Shown here piece by piece: positions 8,972 through 16,320 of a stretch of 64,000 nucleotides of DNA; position 1 is the stretch's first letter; each line of letters starts with the position of its first letter. The notes under the pieces were generated by a model. The model did not search any database. It saw only the letters and a list, made by a program, of their open reading frames with translations, and was not told the DNA's origin. A program made the position numbers and the translations under genes. Source of the DNA: Ruminococcaceae bacterium FB2012 (GTDB taxonomy: Bacteria; Bacillota; Clostridia; Oscillospirales; Ruminococcaceae); contig FMXS01000016.1 in assembly GCA_900104495.1 (NCBI GenBank), forward strand, positions 1 to 64,000. The letters run 5' to 3'.

Positions 8972-11029
8972 CTAAGCTGCCGGATGCCAATTCTCGAAAT
9001 AAACATACCCGAAATACGGCTTGATCCAATCGGCCAGGAATTTTGCTTTGGCTTGGAGTATGGAGCTGCTTGAAACACGGTATTCGGGCTCCAGCTCATC
9101 TTCGCGCATCAACTGCTCGATAAGAGTCGCTCTGTCCTCATCGGGAGCTACCCTGCTGTAGGTGTCAACAAAATAGGCTTCTCCGGTCTTATTGAAATCA
9201 TAGAGGGTGTTCATGTAATCCGTATCTTCGCTGCCGTGGCTTTCATAATTATGGGCATAAACAAATCCCTCGGGGTTAAAAGAATTCCATTTTTTACTGT
9301 CAAGCGGATATTTGCGTTCCACGAGATACTGAACTGCGTGCCAAAGCTCGTGATTGAAAACGAAGTAGGGGTCGGGATGAAGATTAACGTCTTCGCAGAC
9401 TATGGTGATCCATGCGCCCGAGTCGAGGACAAAGCCTGCGGCAGTGAACTCTTCACCCAAAATTTCGTCCTCGGTGATGATGTCGTCAACGATAGCTATT
9501 CTCAGTCCTCCGCCCGCAGGAGTGATGAACTTTTTGAAAAAACCGTCGGGGAAAGACGAGAATACTTTGTCAAGCAGGTCAAGTGTACTGTCCACATCCG
9601 AGTGGTTGTAGCTTTCGCTGGTCATGGGTACAAGCTGAAAAGATTCTTCGTAATCGGGAACGTCGAGCACTTCCTCGCCCAGCACTATCTTAATGCCGTA
9701 TTTCTCTCCGATCTTGTCGGCTTTGGCACGCTGTTCGGAGAAATAGCTCTCCGGCTCGTGATGTTCTTTGCCGCCGCTGTCGGGAAGAGTGGTCTTGTCG
9801 AGGGGTTTTTTGTTCTCTGCCTGCGAGGGGTCGAGCATGATAAGAGATGTGAACACTTTATCGTTGGCATCACTGCGGGAAGCGGGAAGGAACCATCTTC
9901 CCGAGGGCGATGCGCACAGAGATAAACCCATGAAAGTTATGAGATTATCATTCTCAAAATGTATCTCTCCTATCTCGCCGGATGCGGGGTCGATGACCAT
10001 TATGCAGGTCTCCCCGCTGTCGCCGTCAGTGTTCGAGACGGTCGTCAGGATATGATCCGAATAACACGACATGAACAGGTTTCCGGCCTCCGGGGGCAAA
10101 ACAAAAGAGCATACCGAGGAACCGTCATCGGCATTAAAGCAAGAGTAAATGGTATCGCTGTCGTCGGAAGCATCCTCGGAGAACTCGTTTATCACATAAC
10201 TCTTGGTCAGATAAACAGATTCGCTGTTGTAGATCGGCAGCGAGGAACAGCACTCCGCTTTGTCTAAACTGAACAGCTCGGTTTTCAGCGAGCCGTTTAG
10301 TTCGGCACTCCGTCTGTCTGCCATATAGATCCCTCTGCCGAAATCTACCTCTTTGATCTCTTTTGTCATCTCATCAAGGGGAACGAGTTCCTTGACCTCA
10401 CCCGTCTGCATATCCACCGAAGAAATATTTCGGCTGAAAGCATAGAGAGTATCTGCCGACGGAGCATATTTGAGAGCTGTAAGTCCCTTGGGATAATCAA
10501 GCACGCGGGGAGTATCGCTGCCGCTTTCATAGAAACGTATCTTCTGATTCGGAATATCAGTGGTGATGACAGTTCCGTCGGGACGCAGTCCGATGAGCAA
10601 TTCACTATTTGCAGCAGGGGTAAAGCTTCTTATCAGCTTATCTGTGACAGGATCGACAACGCTGATGCTGCTGCTGACATCGGGAGAACTGCATATCACT
10701 GCGATCTTGTTGTCGGAGGAGAAGACAGGTTCATCCCCATAGCCTTCTGCCTTCAGACAGGTAAGCTCCTGTGCGGGAGAGGTCATGGGTGCGAATACGT
10801 CCTCTTCCGCGGGCTTTGAGGTGTTATCTTCGGACACGGTGCTCTCAGCCGCAGACTCCTCAGAAGATGATGAAGGTGCAGCCGATGAGACCGTTTCGGC
10901 TTCGGAGGATGAAGTACTCTGACTGCTGCTGTCAGCCTGTGAAGAGGAATCTTCGCTGCCGCATGATGTGACCGAAAGCAGTATCATCGCTGCAGCGGTC
11001 ACGGATATGATGTTCTTAACAATTTTCAT
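8972..11029 (-). CDS. Lipoprotein with propeller-like N-terminal region and HExxH metallopeptidase-like domain
   Basis: A 685-residue protein. The signal peptide ends in a lipobox with the lipid cysteine at C23 (SVTSCGS). A Ser/Glu-rich linker spans about 25-80. Residues about 85-440 contain repeated beta-strand segments of the surface-propeller kind (for example DVSSSISVVDPVTDKLIRSF). The C-terminal domain has FNHELWHAVQ, a zinc-binding HExxH with H560, E561 and H564, then NPEGFVYAH and VAPDEDRATLIEQL; the acidic group in the last could supply the third ligand, as in several bacterial zinc peptidases. The ATG at 11029 has a GGAGGC site upstream. It is probably co-transcribed with the membrane protein 57 nt upstream. 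Substrate and exact peptidase family are unknown. Confidence 0.8.
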   Translation of the reverse strand: MKIVKNIISVTAAAMILLSVTSCGSEDSSSQADSSSQSTSSSEAETVSSAAPSSSSEESAAESTVSEDNTSKPAEEDVFAPMTSPAQELTCLKAEGYGDEPVFSSDNKIAVICSSPDVSSSISVVDPVTDKLIRSFTPAANSELLIGLRPDGTVITTDIPNQKIRFYESGSDTPRVLDYPKGLTALKYAPSADTLYAFSRNISSVDMQTGEVKELVPLDEMTKEIKEVDFGRGIYMADRRSAELNGSLKTELFSLDKAECCSSLPIYNSESVYLTKSYVINEFSEDASDDSDTIYSCFNADDGSSVCSFVLPPEAGNLFMSCYSDHILTTVSNTDGDSGETCIMVIDPASGEIGEIHFENDNLITFMGLSLCASPSGRWFLPASRSDANDKVFTSLIMLDPSQAENKKPLDKTTLPDSGGKEHHEPESYFSEQRAKADKIGEKYGIKIVLGEEVLDVPDYEESFQLVPMTSESYNHSDVDSTLDLLDKVFSSFPDGFFKKFITPAGGGLRIAIVDDIITEDEILGEEFTAAGFVLDSGAWITIVCEDVNLHPDPYFVFNHELWHAVQYLVERKYPLDSKKWNSFNPEGFVYAHNYESHGSEDTDYMNTLYDFNKTGEAYFVDTYSRVAPDEDRATLIEQLMREDELEPEYRVSSSSILQAKAKFLADWIKPYFGYVYFENWHPAA

Positions 11030-11085
11030 TCCTGATGAACGCCTCCCGTAAAGTAATGATCGGAATAAAATGGATCTTCTTCTGC

Positions 11086-12426
11086 TCAGGTGGCCGTGCC
11101 GGCTTTGATGTACTCGCAGATCACCTTGAAAATGCCGTCGGCGTAGACGATCACCACACCGACGACTCCCGCCAGGGGCACCGCAAGATCGACGAGCATA
11201 TTCTTGTGGGTCCGGGTGTAGGAGAACAGCAGCAGCATCGGCGCTATGGGGAGCATTTCAATGGTTGCGCCGAAGCCCCAGCTGTAAACCGTCAAAGCGG
11301 CGAGCAACGCCTTGTCCTGGTCAAAAACTTCCGGGTAGCCCATTGTGATGTAATGCAGAGCCGTTATCAGGATCAGCAGGATTAAATCTATCGCCGCAAA
11401 GATCAGTATCCTAATTACCAGATATCTCGAAAACCGGAAGGAATTGTGATTGGTCTTTAGATACGCTTCGTAGTCGGCGTGAGTCTTGCCGTACTTGGTA
11501 AATCTCATCTCCGTCACCTTGAAGTATCGGGCAATGGAATAGAACAGCAGGAAGCTGACCGGCGGTTTGGTGGTGAGGAATGGGAAAACATAGGGCGAAA
11601 GTTCGATAGAAAGTGTAGAGGCGAGAATTTTTATGCAGATCGATACCAGTTCGTAAGACATCGGCAGGAATATCAAAGCGCGGAAAAGGTAGATCTTCCT
11701 GCCCTTGAAAAACCGCTTCGGATTGTAGTTCACAAAAAACATCACCAGCGCGCAGAGGGTAAAGTCAATAAAGATGTTGAAGGCAAAATACCCTTTGGTG
11801 TCATTCCCGCTTAACACTTCGGCCATGTACTCTCTGGCTTTGCTTTGGCTGCCTATGAAAGCGGCGGCGCCGGTTATGAAATATCTTTCGTAGATGATAT
11901 AGAATCCCGCAGTAAGGCCCGTCGCGATCAGAGCGTTGATGCCGATCAACTTTGCATAATTTCCCCGGCCGTTGAGTACCGTGGCAAAGGCGGCGATAAG
12001 CAGCAGCGGGATCCCCCAGCCGGAGCATCTCTGCATAATATCGACTGCCCAAGGCAGATCGTCGTCGGTCCCTTGGACCTTAGCCAGCATGGCGTACATA
12101 CTGCCGACAGCTGTTAAAACGATCAGCAGCCAGCCCAGTATTTTCAAGGAACGGTAGGAAAGGGGACCCCTGTACCGAATATCGTTGGCGGCGGTGACTC
12201 GGCAGAATTTGGGTATCTTTTTTCGTCCGCCGATAGTGGGCTCCTCCGTGGGCTGCTGTATCTCCGGCAGGGAAGTCTCTTCCCCGGGGAGAGCTTCTCT
12301 TTCGGGAGCCGCGGTTTCCGGGGAGACCTCCCGGTCGTTTTCTTTTTTGATAAGGTGCCTTACGCCAAGAAAGGTCCCGGCGCTGATAAGACCGGCAGCA
12401 ATGGGACCGAACAGAGTCTTGTTCAA
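11086..12426 (-). CDS. Polytopic membrane protein of unknown function
   Basis: A 446-residue protein. An N-terminal hydrophobic helix (about 6-25) is followed by a Pro/Glu-rich segment, then about eight hydrophobic stretches between residues 95 and 440 with basic inside loops. I recognise no catalytic motif. The start is the TTG at 12426, supported by AGGAGG seven bases upstream; an ATG overlapping the site is out of frame. It is followed by the metallopeptidase lipoprotein on the same strand, so the two may act together at the membrane; this is only context. Confidence 0.75.
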   Translation of the reverse strand: MNKTLFGPIAAGLISAGTFLGVRHLIKKENDREVSPETAAPEREALPGEETSLPEIQQPTEEPTIGGRKKIPKFCRVTAANDIRYRGPLSYRSLKILGWLLIVLTAVGSMYAMLAKVQGTDDDLPWAVDIMQRCSGWGIPLLLIAAFATVLNGRGNYAKLIGINALIATGLTAGFYIIYERYFITGAAAFIGSQSKAREYMAEVLSGNDTKGYFAFNIFIDFTLCALVMFFVNYNPKRFFKGRKIYLFRALIFLPMSYELVSICIKILASTLSIELSPYVFPFLTTKPPVSFLLFYSIARYFKVTEMRFTKYGKTHADYEAYLKTNHNSFRFSRYLVIRILIFAAIDLILLILITALHYITMGYPEVFDQDKALLAALTVYSWGFGATIEMLPIAPMLLLFSYTRTHKNMLVDLAVPLAGVVGVVIVYADGIFKVICEYIKAGTAT

Positions 12427-12470
12427 TTAGCATCCTCCTCGCTGATATGTATTGTAAACGTTCATATAAT

Positions 12471-12499
12471 ATTTTAACATATTTATCCTTTAAGGTCAA
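12471..12499 (-). promoter_or_regulatory. Sigma-A promoter for the membrane protein/lipoprotein operon
   Basis: Minus strand: TTGACC at 12494-12499, 17-nt spacer, TAAAAT at 12471-12476, with AGGAGG and the TTG start downstream. Confidence 0.7.
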
Positions 12500-12529
12500 T
12501 ACTTATAAGACAATATGTACGAAAACCAC

Positions 12530-12558
12530 TTGATTTTTCACGCAGGATGTGCTATAAT
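12530..12558 (+). promoter_or_regulatory. Sigma-A promoter for rubredoxin
   Basis: TTGATT at 12530-12535, 17-nt spacer, TATAAT at 12553-12558, 30 nt before the rubredoxin start. Confidence 0.8.
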
Positions 12559-12587
12559 AAAAGCATCAAAACAAAGGAGGTCTTCTT

Positions 12588-12746
12588 ATGAAGTATGTAT
12601 GCGGAATATGCGGATATGTTTACGATCCCGAGGAGGGTGCGCCCGACAGCGGTGTTGCTCCCGGAACTGCCTGGGAGGATGTCCCCGAGGATTTTGTCTG
12701 CCCCCTTTGCGGCGTAGGCAAAGACCAATTCTCTCCCGAGGAGTAA
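12588..12746 (+). CDS. Rubredoxin
   Basis: A complete 52-residue rubredoxin, the normal family length. The single iron is bound by C5, C8, C38 and C41 (YVCGICGYVY and FVCPLCGVGK), with the conserved aromatic and acidic residues between them (TAWEDVPEDF). It is a small cytoplasmic one-electron carrier, in anaerobes often the donor for rubrerythrin or superoxide reductase in peroxide and oxygen detoxification; a rubrerythrin is encoded at 37275. The start has an AAAGGAGG site. The gene stands alone between its own promoter and terminator. Confidence 0.96.
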   Translation: MKYVCGICGYVYDPEEGAPDSGVAPGTAWEDVPEDFVCPLCGVGKDQFSPEE

Positions 12747-12805
12747 GGTACTGTCACGGGGCTTGAAAAAGTTATAAAAATGGAGTTCGCTGATGCGGAC
12801 AGAAT

Positions 12806-12836
12806 TATCGTCGCTTTCGGGCGGCGATATTTTTTT
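12806..12836 (+). terminator. Intrinsic terminator after rubredoxin
   Basis: Stem 12806-12814 with 12821-12829, loop TTTCGG, then seven T. Confidence 0.85.
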
Positions 12837-12864
12837 ATAAAAAAATGCCGCCTTGAGGCGACAT
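12834..12864 (-). terminator. Intrinsic terminator after murA
   Basis: Minus strand: ATGTCGCC, loop TCAA, GGCGGCAT, then a T-run. It sits back to back with the rubredoxin terminator. Confidence 0.8.
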
Positions 12865-12888
12865 TTGTTTTCTGTTCTGTTTTCAGCC

Positions 12889-12940
12889 CCGCCGCAGCAC
12901 TGTCTTGTTTCCTTCACAAAGCTGTTTGCGGCGGAAATGC
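12889..12940. repeat. Diverged partial copy (C) of the dispersed 72-nt palindromic repeat
   Basis: It shares the CCGCCGCA start, TCTTGTTTCCT and TTTGCGGCGGA segments with the copies at 15889 and 37120 but lacks the right-hand GC hairpin. It lies in the 3' untranslated region of murA. Confidence 0.5.
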
Positions 12941-12957
12941 GCTGTCCGCGCCGGGAC

Positions 12958-14244
12958 TCAGCCGCTCATGCGCATATGAACGGCATCGGGAACGGTGACG
13001 CGCTTGATGTCAGCGCCCAGACCCCGGAGCTTGGTGTCGATGCATTCATAGCCGCGCTCAACGAAATGGATGTTGTCTACCTCGGTAACGCCCTGGGCTG
13101 CCAGTCCGGCGATGATAAGCGCCGCGCCCGCTCTGAGGTCAGAAGCCACAACGGGAGCTCCCTTGAGCATACCCTTTCCGCGGATGACCGCAACGGTGCC
13201 GTCCACCGAAATGTCCGCGCCCATTCTGCGCAGCTCGGAAACGTACTTGAAGCGGTTGTCGAAAATATCGTCGGTGATGATGCTGGTCCCCTCCGCCAGC
13301 GTCAGCATGGTGGAGAACTGGGGCTGCATATCCGTGGGGAAACCGGGGTGGGGAAGTGTCTTGATATTGGTGGTCATCAGATCGCCGGTGCAGCTCACGA
13401 TCACGCTCTCGTCGTTCTCGATAACAGTCACGCCGCACTTGCGGAGCTTGGCGGTAATGGACTCCAGGTGCTTGGGGATGACGTTCTTGATGATAACGTG
13501 CCCCTTCGTGGCGGCGGCAGCCACCATATAAGTACCCGCCTCGATCTGGTCGGGGATGATGCCGTAGGTGATGCCCTTGAGCTTCTCGACGCCTCTGATC
13601 TTGATAACGTCGGTGCCTGCTCCGCGGATGTCCGCGCCCATAGAGTTGAGGAAGTTGGCCAGGTCAACGATATGGGGCTCTTTTGCTGCATTCTCGATGA
13701 TAGTCAGACCCTTTGCCTTAACGGAAGCCATGATAGCGTTGATAGTACCGCCCACGGTGTTGATGTCAAAATAGATCTGCGAGCCGATAAGGTCTCTTGC
13801 ATAGCAGTGGACCTCGCCGTTCTCCAGGTCGTGCTGAGCACCCAGGGAAGCGAAGGCTTTCAGATGCTGGTCAATTGGCCTGTCGCCCAGGTCGCAGCCG
13901 CCGGGCATAGCGACGTAAGCGTCGTGGAACCTGCCCAGCAGGGTACCGAGAAAATAGGTGGAAGCTCTCATGGAGCGGGCCAGTTCATAGGGCACCTTAG
14001 GCTCGTTGATGCTTCTCGTATCGAAATAATAGGTATTTTTGGTTATAAGATTAACGACCGCGCCCATGCTGCGAAGGATCTTCATGCATATGGCGATGTC
14101 GCTGATGTCGGGAACATTTTCAAGAACGCAGGGTTCATCGCAGAGAATGGTAGCTGCAACGATAGCGACAGCTGCGTTCTTAGCTCCGCTTACAGTTACC
14201 TCTCCGTGCAGGGGCTTTCCGCCCTTTATAACAAACTTTTCCAA
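12958..14244 (-). CDS. murA: UDP-N-acetylglucosamine 1-carboxyvinyltransferase
   Basis: The enzyme transfers enolpyruvate from PEP to UDP-GlcNAc, the first committed step of peptidoglycan synthesis, in the cytoplasm. The 428-residue length is normal. Visible motifs are SGAKNAA with the catalytic Lys/Asn at 22-23, the active-site loop MPGGCDLGDRPID with C117 (the fosfomycin-reactive cysteine), and EAGTYMVAAAATKG. The frame is open further upstream, but the TTG at 14244 (MEKFVIKGG) matches the family N-terminus and has GAGGAG ten bases upstream. It is monocistronic between a promoter and a terminator. A short hairpin lies just before the ribosome site. Confidence 0.95.
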   Translation of the reverse strand: MEKFVIKGGKPLHGEVTVSGAKNAAVAIVAATILCDEPCVLENVPDISDIAICMKILRSMGAVVNLITKNTYYFDTRSINEPKVPYELARSMRASTYFLGTLLGRFHDAYVAMPGGCDLGDRPIDQHLKAFASLGAQHDLENGEVHCYARDLIGSQIYFDINTVGGTINAIMASVKAKGLTIIENAAKEPHIVDLANFLNSMGADIRGAGTDVIKIRGVEKLKGITYGIIPDQIEAGTYMVAAAATKGHVIIKNVIPKHLESITAKLRKCGVTVIENDESVIVSCTGDLMTTNIKTLPHPGFPTDMQPQFSTMLTLAEGTSIITDDIFDNRFKYVSELRRMGADISVDGTVAVIRGKGMLKGAPVVASDLRAGAALIIAGLAAQGVTEVDNIHFVERGYECIDTKLRGLGADIKRVTVPDAVHMRMSG

Positions 14245-14356
14245 AGTGAACACACTCCTCGGTCGGGGAACATCCCCGGTTGTATGCGCGGGCTCCGCCG
14301 CGTGGAAAATATATGTCATCGGCCGTGACCGATATGATGCTTTTTCAGATATAAAT

Positions 14357-14385
14357 AGTGTACCACAAACGTAAAAAAAAATCAA
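14357..14385 (-). promoter_or_regulatory. murA: Sigma-A promoter for murA
   Basis: Minus strand: TTGATT at 14380-14385, 17-nt spacer rich in T, TACACT at 14357-14362. The leader is about 105 nt. Confidence 0.6.
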
Positions 14386-14828
14386 TAGCAAATATAGTAA
14401 TTTTCGCGAAATAGGAAAAATTTCTTCGTTTTTTATAAATTCAGTAACCGCGGCTTAACTTTTTTCGACTGTATGAAGGCCCTTCTGTAACCGATATGTC
14501 ACCGTTTTAAATATTCTGTAAATCTTGGAGTACAAAAAAATACGCAGTTTGTAATTTATGATATTATTTTGTAAATCTAACAAACTTCTCCGAAGCCGTT
14601 TTTACGCGGGGCATTTATTAACAAGGGAAAAAATCTTCTCAGTTGGGAACCTGTCACTTGCAAAAACGCAAACATCCGCTTCGTCAAAATGCCCAAAAGC
14701 CGGATGCAAAGAATAAAGAATGATCCCGGTGCAGACAGGACCTGCTGCCCCCACAAAGCTTCCTGCGGCGGAGTTAGGTGCAAGGGGCGCGCCTCTGCCG
14801 TTCGGACCAAAAAATTTATCAAAAGGTA
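14386..14828. other. Intergenic region between murA and ferredoxin
   Basis: This 440-base stretch is AT-rich at its murA side, with no convincing gene. The right part (from about 14700) contains a diverged half of the dispersed palindromic repeat. The short open frames here have neither ribosome sites nor recognisable products. Confidence 0.5.
14761..14799. repeat. Right-half copy (D) of the dispersed palindromic repeat
   Basis: TGCGGCGGAGTTAGGTGCA followed by a GGGGC/GCCTC-type hairpin matches the right half of the copies at 15889-15960 and 37120-37191. Confidence 0.5.
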
Positions 14829-14856
14829 TTGCATTTTTCTGAAAATGTGGTATTAT
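14829..14856 (+). promoter_or_regulatory. Sigma-A promoter for ferredoxin
   Basis: TTGCAT at 14829-14834, 16-nt spacer, TATTAT at 14851-14856; a second TATTAT overlaps three bases further on. Confidence 0.6.
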
Positions 14857-14909
14857 TATATTGAGGGCTGAAAGCGGCCCCGACAAAGACTACATAGGAG
14901 GTTTGTGTT

Positions 14910-15080
14910 ATGGCATATTCTATCGGTGAAGAATGCATCGGCTGCGGCGCTTGCGTTGACGCATGTCCCGTTGGTGCGATCTCTATGGATGACGGCAAGG
15001 CGGCTATCAACGCTGACGCTTGCATCGATTGCGGTTCCTGCGCAGGCACCTGCCCTGTTGAGGCTCCCAAGGCTGAATGA
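14910..15080 (+). CDS. 2[4Fe-4S] ferredoxin
   Basis: A 56-residue clostridial-type ferredoxin. Two CxxCxxCxxxCP motifs are present: C9, C12, C15, C19 and C38, C41, C44, C48. Each cluster takes three cysteines from one motif and the last from the other. It is a low-potential cytoplasmic electron carrier for reactions such as pyruvate:ferredoxin oxidoreductase and hydrogenase. The start has TAGGAGG eight bases upstream. It is single-gene, with its own promoter and a strong terminator, which fits high expression. Confidence 0.97.
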   Translation: MAYSIGEECIGCGACVDACPVGAISMDDGKAAINADACIDCGSCAGTCPVEAPKAE

Positions 15081-15094
15081 TCGCAAATGTGAAA

Positions 15095-15123
15095 AGCCGT
15101 ACCTTCGGGTACGGCTCTTTTCT
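15095..15123 (+). terminator. Intrinsic terminator after ferredoxin
   Basis: A perfect 9-bp stem (15095-15103 with 15108-15116) with a TTCG tetraloop and CTTTTCTTT. Confidence 0.95.
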
Positions 15124-15189
15124 TTCCGGGACTTTCGTTAAACGCTTATTAGTTTATCATAAAACTATCACATTCCGGCTGTATCATAT

Positions 15190-15345
15190 GTATAACAGGT
15201 TAGAGGGACACCTGGGCGGATGTGAGATGCAGAAGCACCGGCACCGCAAGGGTATTCTGAGAAGTTATCGAGACAACAAACGAGACTGTAGAGATTCAGA
15301 CAGGTAAGCACCCAAGCTCCCGACTACATATTTTTTCTCCATCTG
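15190..15345 (+). ncRNA. Candidate structured non-coding RNA
   Basis: There is no credible gene here. The sequence has purine-rich loops (GAGAAG, GAGACAAC, GAGATTC) separated by short complementary segments. Near 15200 GTTAG-AGGGA can pair with TCCCGACTAC near 15319; CTGGG can pair with CCCAAG; TCTGA can pair with TCAGA; a small GTT/AAC hairpin is in the centre. A GC hairpin at 15370-15400 could end it. The strand, family and exact ends are uncertain and I could not identify a known RNA class. It sits alone between the ferredoxin terminator and a hairpin-rich region. Confidence 0.35.
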
Positions 15346-15369
15346 ATCATATAAGTGAAACATCACAGC

Positions 15370-15700
15370 AATAGCGCCCCGCCCATCGGACGGGGCGTTA
15401 TTGTATGCTGTCGGTACGAGAGCGGGCGTGGCTGTCCCGCCCTCATAAGAGGATGCATCCGAAGGGGTTCGGGGACGACCGGAAAGCCCCCGAAATGGGG
15501 CGGGAGCTTATGTCGGGATTCTGCTCCACCGTTACGGGCGCAGCAGAAAGCCCCTCACTTTGGCTGGCAGCCGTCCCGGTTTGCGCCCTTCATTCGGTGT
15601 GCTGCCGGACGGAAAGACGCTCGTCCGCTTTGCGTCCTCGCTGTTTCCTGCGAGTGCAGGAGGATTCCTTTTCCCGGCGCTGAGTATAGTTTGTCCACGC
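15370..15700. other. Gene-free region with many short GC hairpins
   Basis: The stretch has several self-complementary segments, such as CCGAA-GGGG-TTCGG near 15469-15482 and a GCGGG/CCCGC stem near 15424-15445. The long open frames across it have no ribosome site and low-complexity Arg/Pro/Ser translations, so I call no gene. Confidence 0.5.
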
Positions 15701-15744
15701 AAAAAAAGAGTAGGAAAACTGCTTCGTTTCCCTGCTCTTTTATT
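15701..15744 (-). terminator. Intrinsic terminator for the DUF1667/FAD oxidoreductase operon
   Basis: Minus strand: AAAAGAGCAGGGAAAC pairs with a complementary GTTTTCCTACTCTTTT and is followed by seven T in total. It lies about 225 nt past the last stop codon, so the transcript would include the hairpin cluster and the palindromic repeat. Confidence 0.65.
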
Positions 15745-15776
15745 GTGCAGCGCCGGGTCGTCGCTTACGCGCCGAA

Positions 15777-15843
15777 CGAGGCTCTGCCTCGAGCTCCGCT
15801 TAGGGCTCTGCCCTAAGAACCCGCCAGGGCTACCGCGCCCTGG
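15777..15843. repeat. Cluster of three tandem perfect hairpins
   Basis: CGAGGC-TCT-GCCTCG (15777-15791), CTTAGGGC-TCT-GCCCTAAG (15799-15817) and CCAGGGC-N6-GCCCTGG (15824-15843) follow each other within 67 nt. The first two share a TCT triloop. No gene overlaps; they would fold in the 3' untranslated RNA of the operon ending at 15970. Confidence 0.8.
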
Positions 15844-15888
15844 ACTGCGGAACGCGCTTCGCGGTTTGGTTTATTGCTTTGTGCAGTT

Positions 15889-15960
15889 CCGCCGCATCGC
15901 TATCTTGTTTCCTGCACTCCGTTGCTTGCGGCGGAGTTGGATGCAGGGGCACGCCCCTGC
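15889..15960. repeat. Dispersed 72-nt palindromic repeat, copy A
   Basis: It starts with CCGCCGCAT, whose complement TGCGGCGG recurs in the middle, and ends with the near-perfect palindrome GCAGGGGCACGCCCCTGC. An internal CCTGCAC can pair with GTGCAGG-like sequence. The copy at 37120-37191 is the same length and almost identical. It lies 10 nt after the DUF1667 stop. Confidence 0.85.
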
Positions 15961-15969
15961 TGCAAATTT

Positions 15970-16320
15970 TCAGCTCACTGTCTTCGTCGCGATAACGTCC
16001 ACTCCGGTGCCGGCAGCATCCGCAAGGATCACTTCTCCCGTCTTGACCGGCAGCTTGACTTTTACGCCCTTCACCGCATCCACGACTTCAAATATCTTTC
16101 CCTTCGGGATGTTCCCCGCCGTCTTCACAGGCACAGGTTTCCCTTCTTCGGTGAGGGCCGTGGTCGTCACCGTCCGCACCGGCGCGCTGACTTCGGTCTT
16201 GGCGTAATTCTCACCGATCTTGCAGGTGTTTCCCGTCACCGATACCGCTTCGCCGTTTTCGATCTCCACCGTCAGTTCGCACCCCATGGGACAGCCTATA
16301 CAGGTAAGCTCTCTTGTCAT
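15970..16320 (-). CDS. DUF1667 protein (small cysteine-rich partner of FAD oxidoreductases)
   Basis: A 116-residue protein of the DUF1667 family, which regularly follows a GlpA-like and an NAD(P)/FAD oxidoreductase gene. It has four cysteines at C7, C10, C14 and C33 (LTCIGCPMGCEL and GNTCKIGENYA), a pattern that suggests an iron-sulfur or zinc site; this is inference, as the family has no established biochemical role known to me. Its ATG overlaps the upstream stop by 4 nt (ATGA), indicating translational coupling. It probably forms a complex with the other two products. Confidence 0.88.
   Translation of the reverse strand: MTRELTCIGCPMGCELTVEIENGEAVSVTGNTCKIGENYAKTEVSAPVRTVTTTALTEEGKPVPVKTAGNIPKGKIFEVVDAVKGVKVKLPVKTGEVILADAAGTGVDVIATKTVS

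Noticed and set aside
12853..14328. Long plus-strand open frame opposite murA
   Set aside because: It is the antisense shadow of murA; no ribosome site, and the translation has no recognisable domain.
15355..16207. Overlapping plus-strand open frames in the hairpin-rich region
   Set aside because: Low-complexity translations, no ribosome sites, and part is antisense to the DUF1667 gene.
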